The translations under genes and the position numbers were made by a program. 64,000 nt of DNA from Thermoplasmata archaeon (lineage in GTDB: Archaea > Thermoplasmatota > Thermoplasmata > GCA-020350865): positions 5,049,187-5,113,186 of the forward strand of contig CP070751.1 in the NCBI GenBank assembly GCA_020348445.1, in the 5' to 3' direction. This document shows positions 45,001 through 51,556 of the stretch, piece by piece (position 1 is the stretch's first letter; each line of letters opens with the position of its first letter). The notes under the pieces are model-generated. The model worked only from the letters and a program-made list of their open reading frames with translations. It searched no databases and was not told where the DNA came from.

Positions 45001-45721
45001 GTATGCAACCTCCTTCAACTGAATCTGCAATGTCCCTCATTTTTTTCCAGTCAATATCCCAGGGATATGCACTGTATCCTGCTATAATCATCTTGGGTTG
45101 ATGCTCCTTGGCAAGTATTTTAATTGCCTCATAATCAAGCCTTCCAGTGGACAAGTTTACAGTGTAGGGGATGATATTGTAGAACTTGCCCGAACGGTTG
45201 GCTTCGCTTCCATGCGTGAGATGACCACCAGAATCCAGAGCCATACCCATTACCGTGTCTCCAGGCTCCAAGAAAGCCTCGTACACAGCGTTGTTTGCAG
45301 CTGCACCAGACAGGGGCTGGACGTTGACAAAAATCCTCTCTACAGAAACCTCCTTTGATACAAAGAGCTCTGCACAGCGTTTCTGAGCCAGGGCTTCAAT
45401 AAAATTAACATAATCAACGCCTTTGTAGTACCTCCTGTCAGCGTATCTTCTCTGAAATGTAAGCTGCCTGTCAAAATCCAGAAGCTCGTCTCTTTCGTCG
45501 CGGATGTACCTCATATGTGGATAACCCTCAGCATAAAGGTTGGTAAAAACAGAGGCCAGAGCTTCCTTAACAGGCGCAGGGCATATACTCTCAGATGCTA
45601 TGAGCATTATCTTTCTGGCTTGCCTTTCCTCTTCTAGGTTGATCAGGTAGTCGGTCTCGGGATCCACTGTTGACAGCTCATCTTCAAAGAAGAAATTAGA
45701 AGGCGCTTTTGAATTGGTCAT
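42044..45721 (-). CDS. Serine hydroxymethyltransferase fused to two GcvT-type domains
   Basis: A 1225-residue fusion from the ATG at 45721 (GGGGTGTTGTG upstream; an ATG 96 nt earlier is possible). Residues 10-455 are SHMT: ASESICPAPVKEAL, LSGAAANNAVYEA, LHADIAHTAGLV, and the PLP lysine K273 in TTHKTMCGPRG. SHMT moves the serine hydroxymethyl group to a folate, giving glycine. Residues about 470-835 are a divergent GcvT domain lacking clear folate-site motifs. Residues 860-1215 are a canonical aminomethyltransferase (GLFDVSHMG, GGNVLDDVFIYR, SRTGYTGEEIGFELY, GLGARDSTRTEAGFPLYGHEL). The fusion would join serine-glycine exchange to methylene transfer. No gcvH or gcvP is nearby. It is probably co-transcribed with hdrA. 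Confidence 0.92.
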   Translation of the reverse strand: MTNSKAPSNFFFEDELSTVDPETDYLINLEEERQARKIMLIASESICPAPVKEALASVFTNLYAEGYPHMRYIRDERDELLDFDRQLTFQRRYADRRYYKGVDYVNFIEALAQKRCAELFVSKEVSVERIFVNVQPLSGAAANNAVYEAFLEPGDTVMGMALDSGGHLTHGSEANRSGKFYNIIPYTVNLSTGRLDYEAIKILAKEHQPKMIIAGYSAYPWDIDWKKMRDIADSVEGGCILHADIAHTAGLVSACVVSNPVGIADIAAFTTHKTMCGPRGAVIITTDEEKARLIETAVFPGEQGGPHICNIAAKAVCFKIAQTQEFKELSKQIVKNAEHLGKSLEALGLKLAYGGTNTHMVLIDLKGIKSKTGYQMSGEAVSRILDLCGLTCNKNAIVGDENPVHPSAIRLGTTWATQRGMGKKEMEKIAYLVHKVLTNIHPFYYLGGVRETGRGKIDFDLMEEIKAEVAELEKSLARDKVSLSSGYPHYYSIDEMKAKDTPLKAQHELLNGKFEDTSGPVVPIHYGDSESEFLAAKEGAALFDMWDLGILEISGDTDRVMPFLQQTVTKDVGSLPPGMGAWGFFLYKDSKPMGDVHILRMEHDRKERSRCILVTSSASCERIKTWLRALSDGYVLFDDDVFMKVEGPCVVRDLKEVEDKNQMTALALIGPMAKEIMTKLVPEVGSLEPSYFSKGKIDDVDILVSCESHGDFLGYDMFISPSSVQKIWDKILLTGKALGIKAAGLNARQRIQKESGLPNLDEMQKSDGITLYQNHESFFDLNKSYFVGQKQIVKGIQKKDSIKKKYDYVPEEKSLKKSCLNDEHIKLTKKMASFAGWEMPLWYTKTSDEHEAVRETAGLFDVSHMGILEFSGEHATRFLDFVTTNYVPWLRPGQSHYSYILDPGGNVLDDVFIYRLDYEKYMMVVNAVNMDKIKAWLEAVATKQYMIDNNNPEIEIEGSLTIRDLKDESCGPDRKIDLSLQGPNSLKILQECADDSTGLELARLKKLEFIFAKLQGIDVMISRTGYTGEEIGFELYLHPDDAPNIWNLLLEKGEPFGIKPCGLGARDSTRTEAGFPLYGHELAGDHDIDPIEAGYGSFVKFHKPFFIGREGQFSRFLGWNRSIVRYRMESRGIRAIRPGYPVYNLEEKEIGTVTSCVLVEGLQHGLAIIDKKYSEEGGRINISLISPEKAKDVEGKMEKGKDYEVAEILPRFMMEMEPQDTPSKV

Positions 45722-45887
45722 CACAACACCCCAATTATGCAAAATCTCAGGTGATTTTGCATTCGCCACCATACCAAATTCCAGGTACAAATAGTTTTTT
45801 ACAAAGACCTTGAGCATAGAAATTACAAAATCCTTTTAAGCAATAAAACAATCACACAAACCAAAGAATCCAAAGGTGGAAATGTAA

Positions 45888-46427
45888 TTGAAAATACTTA
45901 TTCATGTTTGCTGCGCTCCTTGCTTCACCTATCCCCACAAACGCCTGCGCAAAGAGAATCATGAGGTTGTGGGTTTCTTTTACAACCCAAATATTCATCC
46001 ATATACAGAATACAAGGCCAGGCTTCACGCCTTGCAAAGGTATACATCCTTAAAACCTGTTGAAATTATTTACAATAATGAATATCCCTTGAAGGAATTT
46101 GTAAGCGGTCAATTGAAAGCTATGGATGAAGGAAAAAAAAGATGTGAGTTCTGCATCAAAACGAGACTCAAAAAAACGGCCCAAACAGCCAAGGATAAAG
46201 GATTTGACGCCTTTACAACTACGCTTTTGGAATCCAAATACCAGCCACATGATTTGATAAGGGAAATAGGAGAGGACTGCGCTAAAGAATTTGATTGCGG
46301 TTTCTATTACGAGGATTTCAGGGTAGGATGGAAGGAATCGGTGAGCTTGTCAAAAGAATTAGAATTGTATAGACAAAAATATTGCGGATGCATATTCAGC
46401 GAGAAAGAAAGATATTTAGACAAATAA
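45888..46427 (+). CDS. queH: QueH-type epoxyqueuosine reductase (DUF208)
   Basis: A 179-residue protein with all QueH cysteines: CCAPC near the start, RCEFCIKTRL in the middle, and YCGCIFSEKERY at the end. YNPNIHPYTEYKARL and TTTLLESKYQPHDLI are further family motifs. QueH reduces epoxyqueuosine to queuosine in tRNA in bacteria that lack QueG, using an Fe-S cluster. It starts with TTG at 45888 after AAAGGTGGAAA. Queuosine is not normally made by archaea, which put archaeosine in the D-loop, so this gene either came by transfer or has another tRNA-related task. It is divergent from the GlyA-GcvT fusion. Confidence 0.9.
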   Translation: MKILIHVCCAPCFTYPHKRLRKENHEVVGFFYNPNIHPYTEYKARLHALQRYTSLKPVEIIYNNEYPLKEFVSGQLKAMDEGKKRCEFCIKTRLKKTAQTAKDKGFDAFTTTLLESKYQPHDLIREIGEDCAKEFDCGFYYEDFRVGWKESVSLSKELELYRQKYCGCIFSEKERYLDK

Positions 46428-46503
46428 TTGTTTTTTAAAATATAGTAGAAAAAAAGATAGGCCAGGCTAGTAATTTGTAATCCTCATTCAGATATGAGAC
46501 AAT

Positions 46504-47097
46504 CTACTGTGTAAATGTCTCGCCCTTCTCGTAGGTATCCTTCAGATGCTTTATCAAGTTCTCCCTGTTTCGCCTGATATGGGACTCAAACCAAATCTTG
46601 ACCACATCCCCCAGAATCTTGTGCAACTTGTCAAAAGATAAGGAGTTTAAGGTGGAATCGTAAAGTACACGCTGAGTGAAAATTCTCTTCCATCCAGAGT
46701 ACTTGTAATAATGTTCTCCCTCGCAGTATTCGAATACCATCCGAAGATGTGTGGCTTTGGCTGTGTTGTAATACCAGGCTTTCAGCGAATCACCTACCCT
46801 GCCCTGATCCTGGGTTCTGTCTATGAGCTGAACTGTACTTACACCTGAAAAATTGAATTTTGGTTTGAACTTCCATGGTTCAGGGAAATCCTCGAATTGG
46901 GCAAACGCACTGTGTGAAGGCTCCATTGTAAAGTGCACACCCTCCTTGTTGAATCTTATCCAAATCCTCCAAAAGTCCTGGATCAATGTCTTGTTTATAT
47001 CCTCTTTTTGGGCGTTCTGCTCATCTACATCCAACAGAATTTCCTCTGTCCTTTTTTCCAATTCCTTATCGAGAGCTGCAAACCAATCATCTGCCAT
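46504..47097 (-). CDS. Conserved hypothetical soluble protein
   Basis: A 197-residue protein I do not recognise. It begins MADDWFAALDKELEKRTEEILLDVDEQ, a helical, acidic start, and carries a beta-rich middle rich in Trp, Tyr and Phe (WIRFNKEGVHFTMEP, EPWKFKPKFNFSG). The last 50 residues are helical and basic (WFESHIRRNRENLIKHLKD). No Cys pairs, membrane helices or nucleotide motifs. The start at 47097 is just downstream of a GAAGTGATACC stretch. It is divergent from the XRE regulator, and the 185-nt gap holds promoters for both. Confidence 0.7.
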   Translation of the reverse strand: MADDWFAALDKELEKRTEEILLDVDEQNAQKEDINKTLIQDFWRIWIRFNKEGVHFTMEPSHSAFAQFEDFPEPWKFKPKFNFSGVSTVQLIDRTQDQGRVGDSLKAWYYNTAKATHLRMVFEYCEGEHYYKYSGWKRIFTQRVLYDSTLNSLSFDKLHKILGDVVKIWFESHIRRNRENLIKHLKDTYEKGETFTQ

Positions 47098-47235
47098 GGT
47101 ATCACTTCGGGAGGTATATGAATTACAAATTTAAAAAGGTTGTTATCGAAAGGGCATACCCAAAATCTAATTTATCCATTTTTTACATTTTTTCAACATG
47201 ATTTGCCATTTCCTAGAATGAGAATAAATCTACCT

Positions 47236-47250
47236 AAAAGTATAAATATT
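47236..47250 (+). promoter_or_regulatory. TATA box of the XRE regulator
   Basis: AAAAGTATAAATATT, with a purine-rich BRE-like front, lies about 40 nt before the ATG at 47283. This spacing supports a start at 47283 or 47295 rather than the earlier TTG at 47268. Confidence 0.6.
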
Positions 47251-47282
47251 ATATCAACATTATACAATTGTATATAACATAC

Positions 47283-47819
47283 ATGGGAATTTCAATGACA
47301 GTTGCAAACGAATTGATGGATAGTATCTTGGAATCAGATGATGCATTCAGGGTAACATTAAGAAGAATCCTAAAAACGGATTTGGGTATGAGCATTCCAG
47401 AGTTCAGTAAAGTCTCTGGTATTTCGCAAAGTACGATTTACAAGATAATATCTGAAAAAAGAGAGCCAAATCTAAGAACAATAAGACAGATAATCGAAGC
47501 AATAAGGAAAATCGAAGGCCTCAAGAAGGAGCCTTTCATAGCAATTATCGTGGCAAGGTCGGTTTTGAACAAGATAGAGGAAAGGAGGATGAAGATCGCA
47601 GGCAAGGAACTAACGATTCGGGAGTATCCTGCAAATTCCATGGAGGAAACCATAATCTCGGCAATTAAAGCGGAAAGGGATGGTGCCGTTGCTGTTGTTT
47701 GTGCGCCAATTGTGAGCACGACAATCGAAAAGGTTCTAAGAATTCCTGTTGCCACGATCATGCCAAAGGAAAGCATGAAAGAGGCCATAAAACTGGCTGC
47801 AAAAAAGACTGGGATTTAA
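47283..47819 (+). CDS. XRE-family HTH regulator with C-terminal sensor-like domain
   Basis: About 178 residues. Residues 20-75 hold an XRE helix-turn-helix: LRRILKTDLGMSIPEFSKVSGISQSTIYKIISEKREPNLRTI contains the SIPEFSKVSGISQSTIYKI helix pair. The C-terminal 100 residues (IAIIVARSVLNKIEERRMKIAGKELTIREYP, then SMEETIISAIKAERDGAVAVVCAPIVST) look like an alpha/beta ligand domain, of the PrpR-N type, known to read a phosphorylated or small-molecule signal. It overlaps the ABC ATPase tail to tail by 4 nt, and may regulate that transporter. Start uncertain among 47268 (TTG), 47283 and 47295. Confidence 0.82.
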   Translation: MGISMTVANELMDSILESDDAFRVTLRRILKTDLGMSIPEFSKVSGISQSTIYKIISEKREPNLRTIRQIIEAIRKIEGLKKEPFIAIIVARSVLNKIEERRMKIAGKELTIREYPANSMEETIISAIKAERDGAVAVVCAPIVSTTIEKVLRIPVATIMPKESMKEAIKLAAKKTGI

Positions 47820-48613
47820 CTCTCTTCTTTCTTACGTTCAGAGGCAATGGCCTTGGTGACTTCCTCTTCCACCTCACCTAAAATCTCATGTCTTAACTTT
47901 GCAAATTCTTTGCCAGCCCTATCCCTTGGTCTCAAGAGATCGATTGAGATTTCCTTTTTTATTGTAGCAGGTCTTGATGTGAGAACCACGACTCGATCCG
48001 AAAGATAAAGAGCTTCATCAACTGAGTGAGTTACAAAAACAATGGTCTTATTTGTTTTTTGCCAGATCCCCAACAATTCCCTTTGCATTATATTTCTGGT
48101 TTGAGCATCCAAGGATCCAAATGGCTCGTCCATTAGAAGGACATCGGGCTCATTTGCCAATGCCCTTGCAATACCCACCCGTTGTTTCATTCCACCCGAT
48201 AATTCATTTGGATGGGCGTTTTCAAATCCTTCCAAGTTCACAAGGTCAATGTAATGCATGGCAATTTCACGTCTTTTTTCTTTGGGCATTCCTTGGATCT
48301 CCAGGCCGAATTCGATGTTTTTAATCACAGTGCGCCACGGGAACAAAGCAAATTCCTGGAACACCATTCCGCGATTCGGACCCGGCCCTTCCACCTTTTC
48401 TCCTCTCTCATAAATGATACCTTCTGAAGGAATTTCTAGGCCTGCAATCAATCTAAGGATAGTGGTCTTTCCGCAACCTGACGGTCCTAGAAGAGTAATG
48501 AACTCCCCCTCTTCGATGGTGAGATTCAAATTCGAAATTGCGCTGACACTCTTATCATCAGAATCAAATATTTTTGTCAGATGTTCGATTTTAATCAGCG
48601 CATTCCCATCCAC
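47816..48613 (-). CDS. ABC transporter ATP-binding protein, nitrate/sulfonate/taurine type
   Basis: A 265-residue ATPase with Walker A GPSGCGKT, Q-loop VFQEFALFPWRTV, signature LSGGMKQR, Walker B VLLMDEPFGSLDAQT, and switch His in FVTHSVDEA. The PWRTV element after the Q-loop is typical of the SsuB/TauB/NrtD group. The start codon lies inside the permease gene (19-nt overlap), indicating coupled translation. The transporter could bring in an alkanesulfonate, nitrate, thiamine precursor or another small compound. Overlap with the XRE gene at the far end is only 4 nt. Confidence 0.94.
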   Translation of the reverse strand: MDGNALIKIEHLTKIFDSDDKSVSAISNLNLTIEEGEFITLLGPSGCGKTTILRLIAGLEIPSEGIIYERGEKVEGPGPNRGMVFQEFALFPWRTVIKNIEFGLEIQGMPKEKRREIAMHYIDLVNLEGFENAHPNELSGGMKQRVGIARALANEPDVLLMDEPFGSLDAQTRNIMQRELLGIWQKTNKTIVFVTHSVDEALYLSDRVVVLTSRPATIKKEISIDLLRPRDRAGKEFAKLRHEILGEVEEEVTKAIASERKKEES

Positions 48614-49437
48614 CTGGACACTCTCCTTTCTATATAACTGGCTCCACCTACTGTGATAAAGCCCAGAATACCTATTACGATCATTCCCGCGAACATATCG
48701 TCATATCGTCCCACATCAGCCATAGCAGATATATAAAATCCCACGCCACCGCCTGTAACTCCAACCATCTCTGCGGCAACGATACACATCCAACCTATAC
48801 CCAATCCGATCCTAATACCTGTCATGAGGGTGGGAATTACCGCTGGAAAAATCACCTTTTGCAGCATGTTTCGCTTTGTTACACCAAGGGTCTTTGCTGC
48901 ATCGATAATAATGGGATCTATTCTTTTTACACCGAAGATGGTGTTTATTAAAACCGGAAAGAAAATTCCTAAAAACACAATAAAGGCTGTATCAAAGGGC
49001 TCATCGAAAAACACAATTGCAAAAGGTATCCATGCTATTGGAGGTATCGGCCGAATCAATTCCACTATGGGATTACCAGCATTGTGCACATGTTTTGACC
49101 AGCCCATCAACAAACCCAAGGGAACTGCTAAAATAAATGCGATTATAAATCCATATAAAATCCTAACCATGGAGGCTAGAATATGTTCTCCCATGTAGCG
49201 CTGTGAAAATGGATCTCGGTTAAAAAATGAGGCTATTAGGGCGTCAAATACCATATGCGGTCTAGGAAGATACGGCTTATTTTGTAACTGGGCATATAAA
49301 TCCCATGCAAGAATAAATATGATTACAGCGAGGATACTTATTCCCAAGTGAATTAACCTATCTCTGTTTTTCTTTACCTTGAAAAATGAGAGAAAAAAAG
49401 TCCTGTTCTTTTGGGCCTTCGAAGCCTTTTTGTTCAT
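48595..49437 (-). CDS. ABC transporter permease, SsuC/TauC type
   Basis: A 280-residue membrane protein with a cytoplasmic basic N-terminus and about six helices (for example LIHLGISILAVIIFILAWDL and GLGIGWMCIVAAEMVG). The EAA loop is VTKRNMLQKVIFPAVIPTLMTGIRIGLGIGW in pieces: DAAKTLGVTKRNML and FPAVIPTLMTGIR, with the family G at the right spacing. The GxxxG-like GVGFYISAMADVGRYDDMFAGM near the end is also typical. It is encoded between the binding protein and the ATPase in the usual order SBP-permease-ATPase. Confidence 0.93.
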   Translation of the reverse strand: MNKKASKAQKNRTFFLSFFKVKKNRDRLIHLGISILAVIIFILAWDLYAQLQNKPYLPRPHMVFDALIASFFNRDPFSQRYMGEHILASMVRILYGFIIAFILAVPLGLLMGWSKHVHNAGNPIVELIRPIPPIAWIPFAIVFFDEPFDTAFIVFLGIFFPVLINTIFGVKRIDPIIIDAAKTLGVTKRNMLQKVIFPAVIPTLMTGIRIGLGIGWMCIVAAEMVGVTGGGVGFYISAMADVGRYDDMFAGMIVIGILGFITVGGASYIERRVSRWMGMR

Positions 49438-49521
49438 CGGTCAGTCTCCTTGGCGCTAATGAGCAAACCGATATTTGGCTCTTATCTCCTTTAGATCATA
49501 TTTATTGTAGAGGGATTGTCT

Positions 49522-50610
49522 TCATGTAGAGACCTTAATATTCTCCTCTTCTGCTATCATCCTTAAAAGGAAATACTGGACTGTTGAAAACCCGGGTATT
49601 CCAAATTTCTTGCCCCTTAGATCCTTTAAGGAATCGATGCTCTCAGCGACGATTATAGCTGAGCCTTCGTTGTTAACCTGGGCTAAAATCATAGTATTTA
49701 TTCCGGCATTCAAATGCTTAAGAACAGCAGGAGCGCTGCCTAAATATCCCATATCAACATCCCCTGCTTCAAAATGATCCATTTCATCTCCGCCGTTTGA
49801 GTAAGGAGCACCAGATGCATCGGTAACAGTCACTCCGTATTTTTCAAATAGGCTTTTTCCACCGCCTACATCAGAATTCTTGGCCACAGGATACGCGAGC
49901 TGATGAAGATCACCTAGAAGGTAGCCCACTCGAACGGTACCTAAGGAAGTGGATGTAGGGGTTACGGTAGCAGCATCCTGAAGATATGTTTCATCAACAT
50001 ATTTATCAACAAAATCCTCGGTATCCTCGTATCCTCGCTCAGATATTTTATCATCAGTTACGATTTCAAATTCTATAAGTTTGTCAGTATATTCTTTAAG
50101 ACCATCATAGAAATCCTCGGTAAGTAGATAAACGTATGTCATGTGGCTTAATGCTTCCTTTACGACAGCTTCATCCCGTGCAGTAAAATCTACGGCTATG
50201 TCAACTAGTAAGGAATATTCCATTGATGTGTTGTCCGCTAATGCGTTTACCATCCAAGTGGTTGCCTCCATATGCGCTTTCAAGAAATGTTTTACCAGAT
50301 CAGGATTCGAACTTGCAAAGTTCTTTTCTACGGCCACGACGCAGCATGGATGACCAGGCCAAATCTCCCCGGATAAATGCAATGTCTTACCTACCCCACC
50401 GACAACAGAATCTGAGCAGTACGGTTCCCAAGCGACATATCCAGCGATATCTCCGCTATCAAGGCTAGCTTTCATGTCTTTTGGCGCAATTTTAACGGCC
50501 TTAATCGATTTTTCCCCATCTTCCTCGAAACAGCCTGCTAATAACAGAACCGACACGATTATTACGATTCCGATTATACTCATGAGTTTGTTTTTGCTCA
50601 CCTTCTTCAT
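49522..50610 (-). CDS. ABC transporter substrate-binding lipoprotein, apparently circularly permuted
   Basis: About 362 residues. It begins with a lipoprotein signal (LMSIIGIVIIVSVLLLAGC; Cys is the lipidation site). Next comes what is normally the second half of NrtA/SsuA-type proteins: IAPKDMKASLDSGDIAGYVAWEPYCSD, EIWPGHPCCVVAVEKNFA and PDLVKHFLKAHMEAT. After a linker (TVTPTSTSLG) comes the normal first half: TVRVGYLLGDLHQL, FEAGDVDMGYLGSAPAVLKHLNAGI, EGSAIIVAESIDSLKDLRGKKFGIPGFSTVQYFLLRMI. It stops at NIKVST, exactly where the second half would begin in a standard protein. The fold could still close because the two lobes keep both strands. ATG at 50610 is preferred over GTG at 50619. Confidence 0.85.
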   Translation of the reverse strand: MKKVSKNKLMSIIGIVIIVSVLLLAGCFEEDGEKSIKAVKIAPKDMKASLDSGDIAGYVAWEPYCSDSVVGGVGKTLHLSGEIWPGHPCCVVAVEKNFASSNPDLVKHFLKAHMEATTWMVNALADNTSMEYSLLVDIAVDFTARDEAVVKEALSHMTYVYLLTEDFYDGLKEYTDKLIEFEIVTDDKISERGYEDTEDFVDKYVDETYLQDAATVTPTSTSLGTVRVGYLLGDLHQLAYPVAKNSDVGGGKSLFEKYGVTVTDASGAPYSNGGDEMDHFEAGDVDMGYLGSAPAVLKHLNAGINTMILAQVNNEGSAIIVAESIDSLKDLRGKKFGIPGFSTVQYFLLRMIAEEENIKVST

Positions 50611-50619
50611 ATGAAGCAC

Positions 50620-50846
50620 CAGTGCCTATATTATGGTTCTAATAGATAAATATTTTTCCTTTTCAGATATAAATTTGTCCTCATTGTATAAGATACTAAG
50701 CTTCTTTATAATTTTGTATATTCAATGTCTTTGGACCATCAATTCTTATTAATGCATAAAAACTGAGTTATTAAAGAAGATACAGTCAAGTGAAGAATTT
50801 ATATACCCTTTTAGCTTTCCCTCGGATAGAATTGAATAAATCAAAT
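50620..50846. other. Divergent control region between the binding protein and tRNA-Gly
   Basis: AT-rich. AATTTATATACCC at about 50796-50808 is a good TATA box for tRNA-Gly, some 40 nt upstream of its first base. On the other strand, TATTTATCTATTAGAACC near 50638-50655 is a possible TATA region for the binding-protein gene. No ORF. Confidence 0.5.
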
Positions 50847-50959
50847 GCAGGTGTAGTCTAGTCTGGTTTAGGACGTTGGCCTTCCATGATCTTCTCCTTC
50901 TCAATTTACGGGGATATCAAAGAAAGCCAACAACTCGGGTTCGAATCCCGGCACCTGCA
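50847..50959 (+). tRNA. tRNA-Gly(TCC) with anticodon-loop intron
   Basis: Acceptor GCAGGTG (50847-50853) pairs with CACCTGC (50952-50958), A73 at 50959. D-arm TAGTCTAGTCTGGTTTAGGAC matches archaeal tRNA-Gly in form (shown in two parts: TAGTCTAGTCTGG, TTTAGGAC). The anticodon stem TTGGC/GCCAA encloses CTTCCAA after splicing, so the anticodon is TCC (codon GGA). T-arm: TCGGG-TTCGAAT-CCCGG. CCA is not encoded in full (CAT follows). Confidence 0.92.
50887..50924 (+). other. tRNA-Gly intron at canonical position 37/38, 38 nt
   Basis: The central helix pairs CTT with AAG (with one more C-A mismatch). The bulges are CAT (50885-50887) and AAA (50923-50925), and the inner helix is GAT/ATC. The structure is relaxed rather than perfect, but removal of the 38 nt gives a normal seven-base anticodon loop. 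Confidence 0.8.
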
Positions 50960-51239
50960 TCCTTTATTTTCTAATTATTATCACATTGATGTAAGGGATT
51001 CGAACCTTAGAGGAAAGGAGATTATAAGCATATTAAATTACCTTTCCTCGCTAGGGACGAATCCCGGCACCTGCATCCATTATTTTCTAATTGCTATTAA
51101 ATTAATTTAAGGGATTCGAACCTCAGAGGAAAGGAGATTATAAGCATATTAAATTACCTTTCCTCGCTAGGGACGAATGCCCGTGGCGGGAAACCCACCA
51201 CTTCATTTCCTCGCCTGGCTCGGAAATCCCGGCACCTGC
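50960..51239 (+). repeat. Two hairpin units ending in copies of the tRNA-Gly 3' end
   Basis: The tRNA end CCCGGCACCTGCATC recurs at 51063-51077 (116-bp step) and 51228-51242 (165-bp step). The T-rich trailer (ATTTTCTAATT) is also copied. Each unit carries GGGATTCGAACC, the exact reverse complement of the tRNA T-arm (GGTTCGAATCCC), and the hairpin GAGGAAAGG/CCTTTCCTC (51010-51018/51041-51049 in unit 1). In unit 1 the antisense T-arm pairs with the new 3' copy (GGGATTCG 50995-51002 with CGAATCCC 51058-51065). Unit 2 has an extra 49 bp with its own hairpin (GTGG-GGG/CCC-CCAC) just before the tRNA copy. Confidence 0.9.
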
Positions 51240-51463
51240 ATCTATTGTTTTCTTGATTTTTTTATGGATGAGCCTTATGTTCGAATTATTTTGGTATAAC
51301 AATTATTTCTTAGGCTCAAACATCCAGCATTTGTAAAAACCTTTAAAGATCTGTATTAATAATTATTAAACATAAATATATATATATTAGATGTAATTCT
51401 GGATAAAAAATATGCATTTTGGATATAGAAAATATATAAGGGTGATAGAATAGTACCCCTATT
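51240..51463. other. AT-rich stretch with promoter of the giant zinc-ribbon protein
   Basis: After the last tRNA-Gly copy the sequence is very AT-rich and has no ORF of note. AAATATATAAGGG at about 51429-51442 is the best TATA box, placing transcription start near 51465, that is, at the left arm of the inverted repeat at 51464. Confidence 0.5.
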
Positions 51464-51535
51464 TGACAGCATCATGTGGCACTATGGATGGTAAGGGAGT
51501 AAACAGAGTTACGGAAAGTTTCAGGGACGCTGTCA
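51464..51535 (+). promoter_or_regulatory. 5' leader bounded by an inverted repeat
   Basis: TGACAGC (51464-51470) and GCTGTCA (51529-51535) can close a 58-nt loop right at the predicted 5' end of the mRNA for the giant protein at 51557. AGAAAGGGGACATGC follows as ribosome binding site. The layout would suit a structured control leader, but I cannot assign it to a known riboswitch class. Confidence 0.4.
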
Positions 51536-51556
51536 CAATATAGAAAGGGGACATGC

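Noticed and set aside
49440..49521. Frameshift or missing piece at the end of the binding-protein gene
   Set aside because: The 80 nt after the stop code for nothing resembling the C-terminal half in any frame, and that half is already present at the front, so permutation explains the gene better.
50886..51110. ORF of 74 codons starting in the tRNA-Gly intron
   Set aside because: It lies in the tRNA and its repeat units; the apparent peptide repeats only reflect the DNA repeat.
51464..51535. Known riboswitch (c-di-GMP or cobalamin type) in the leader
   Set aside because: The conserved cores of these classes are not visible; only a closing stem is.
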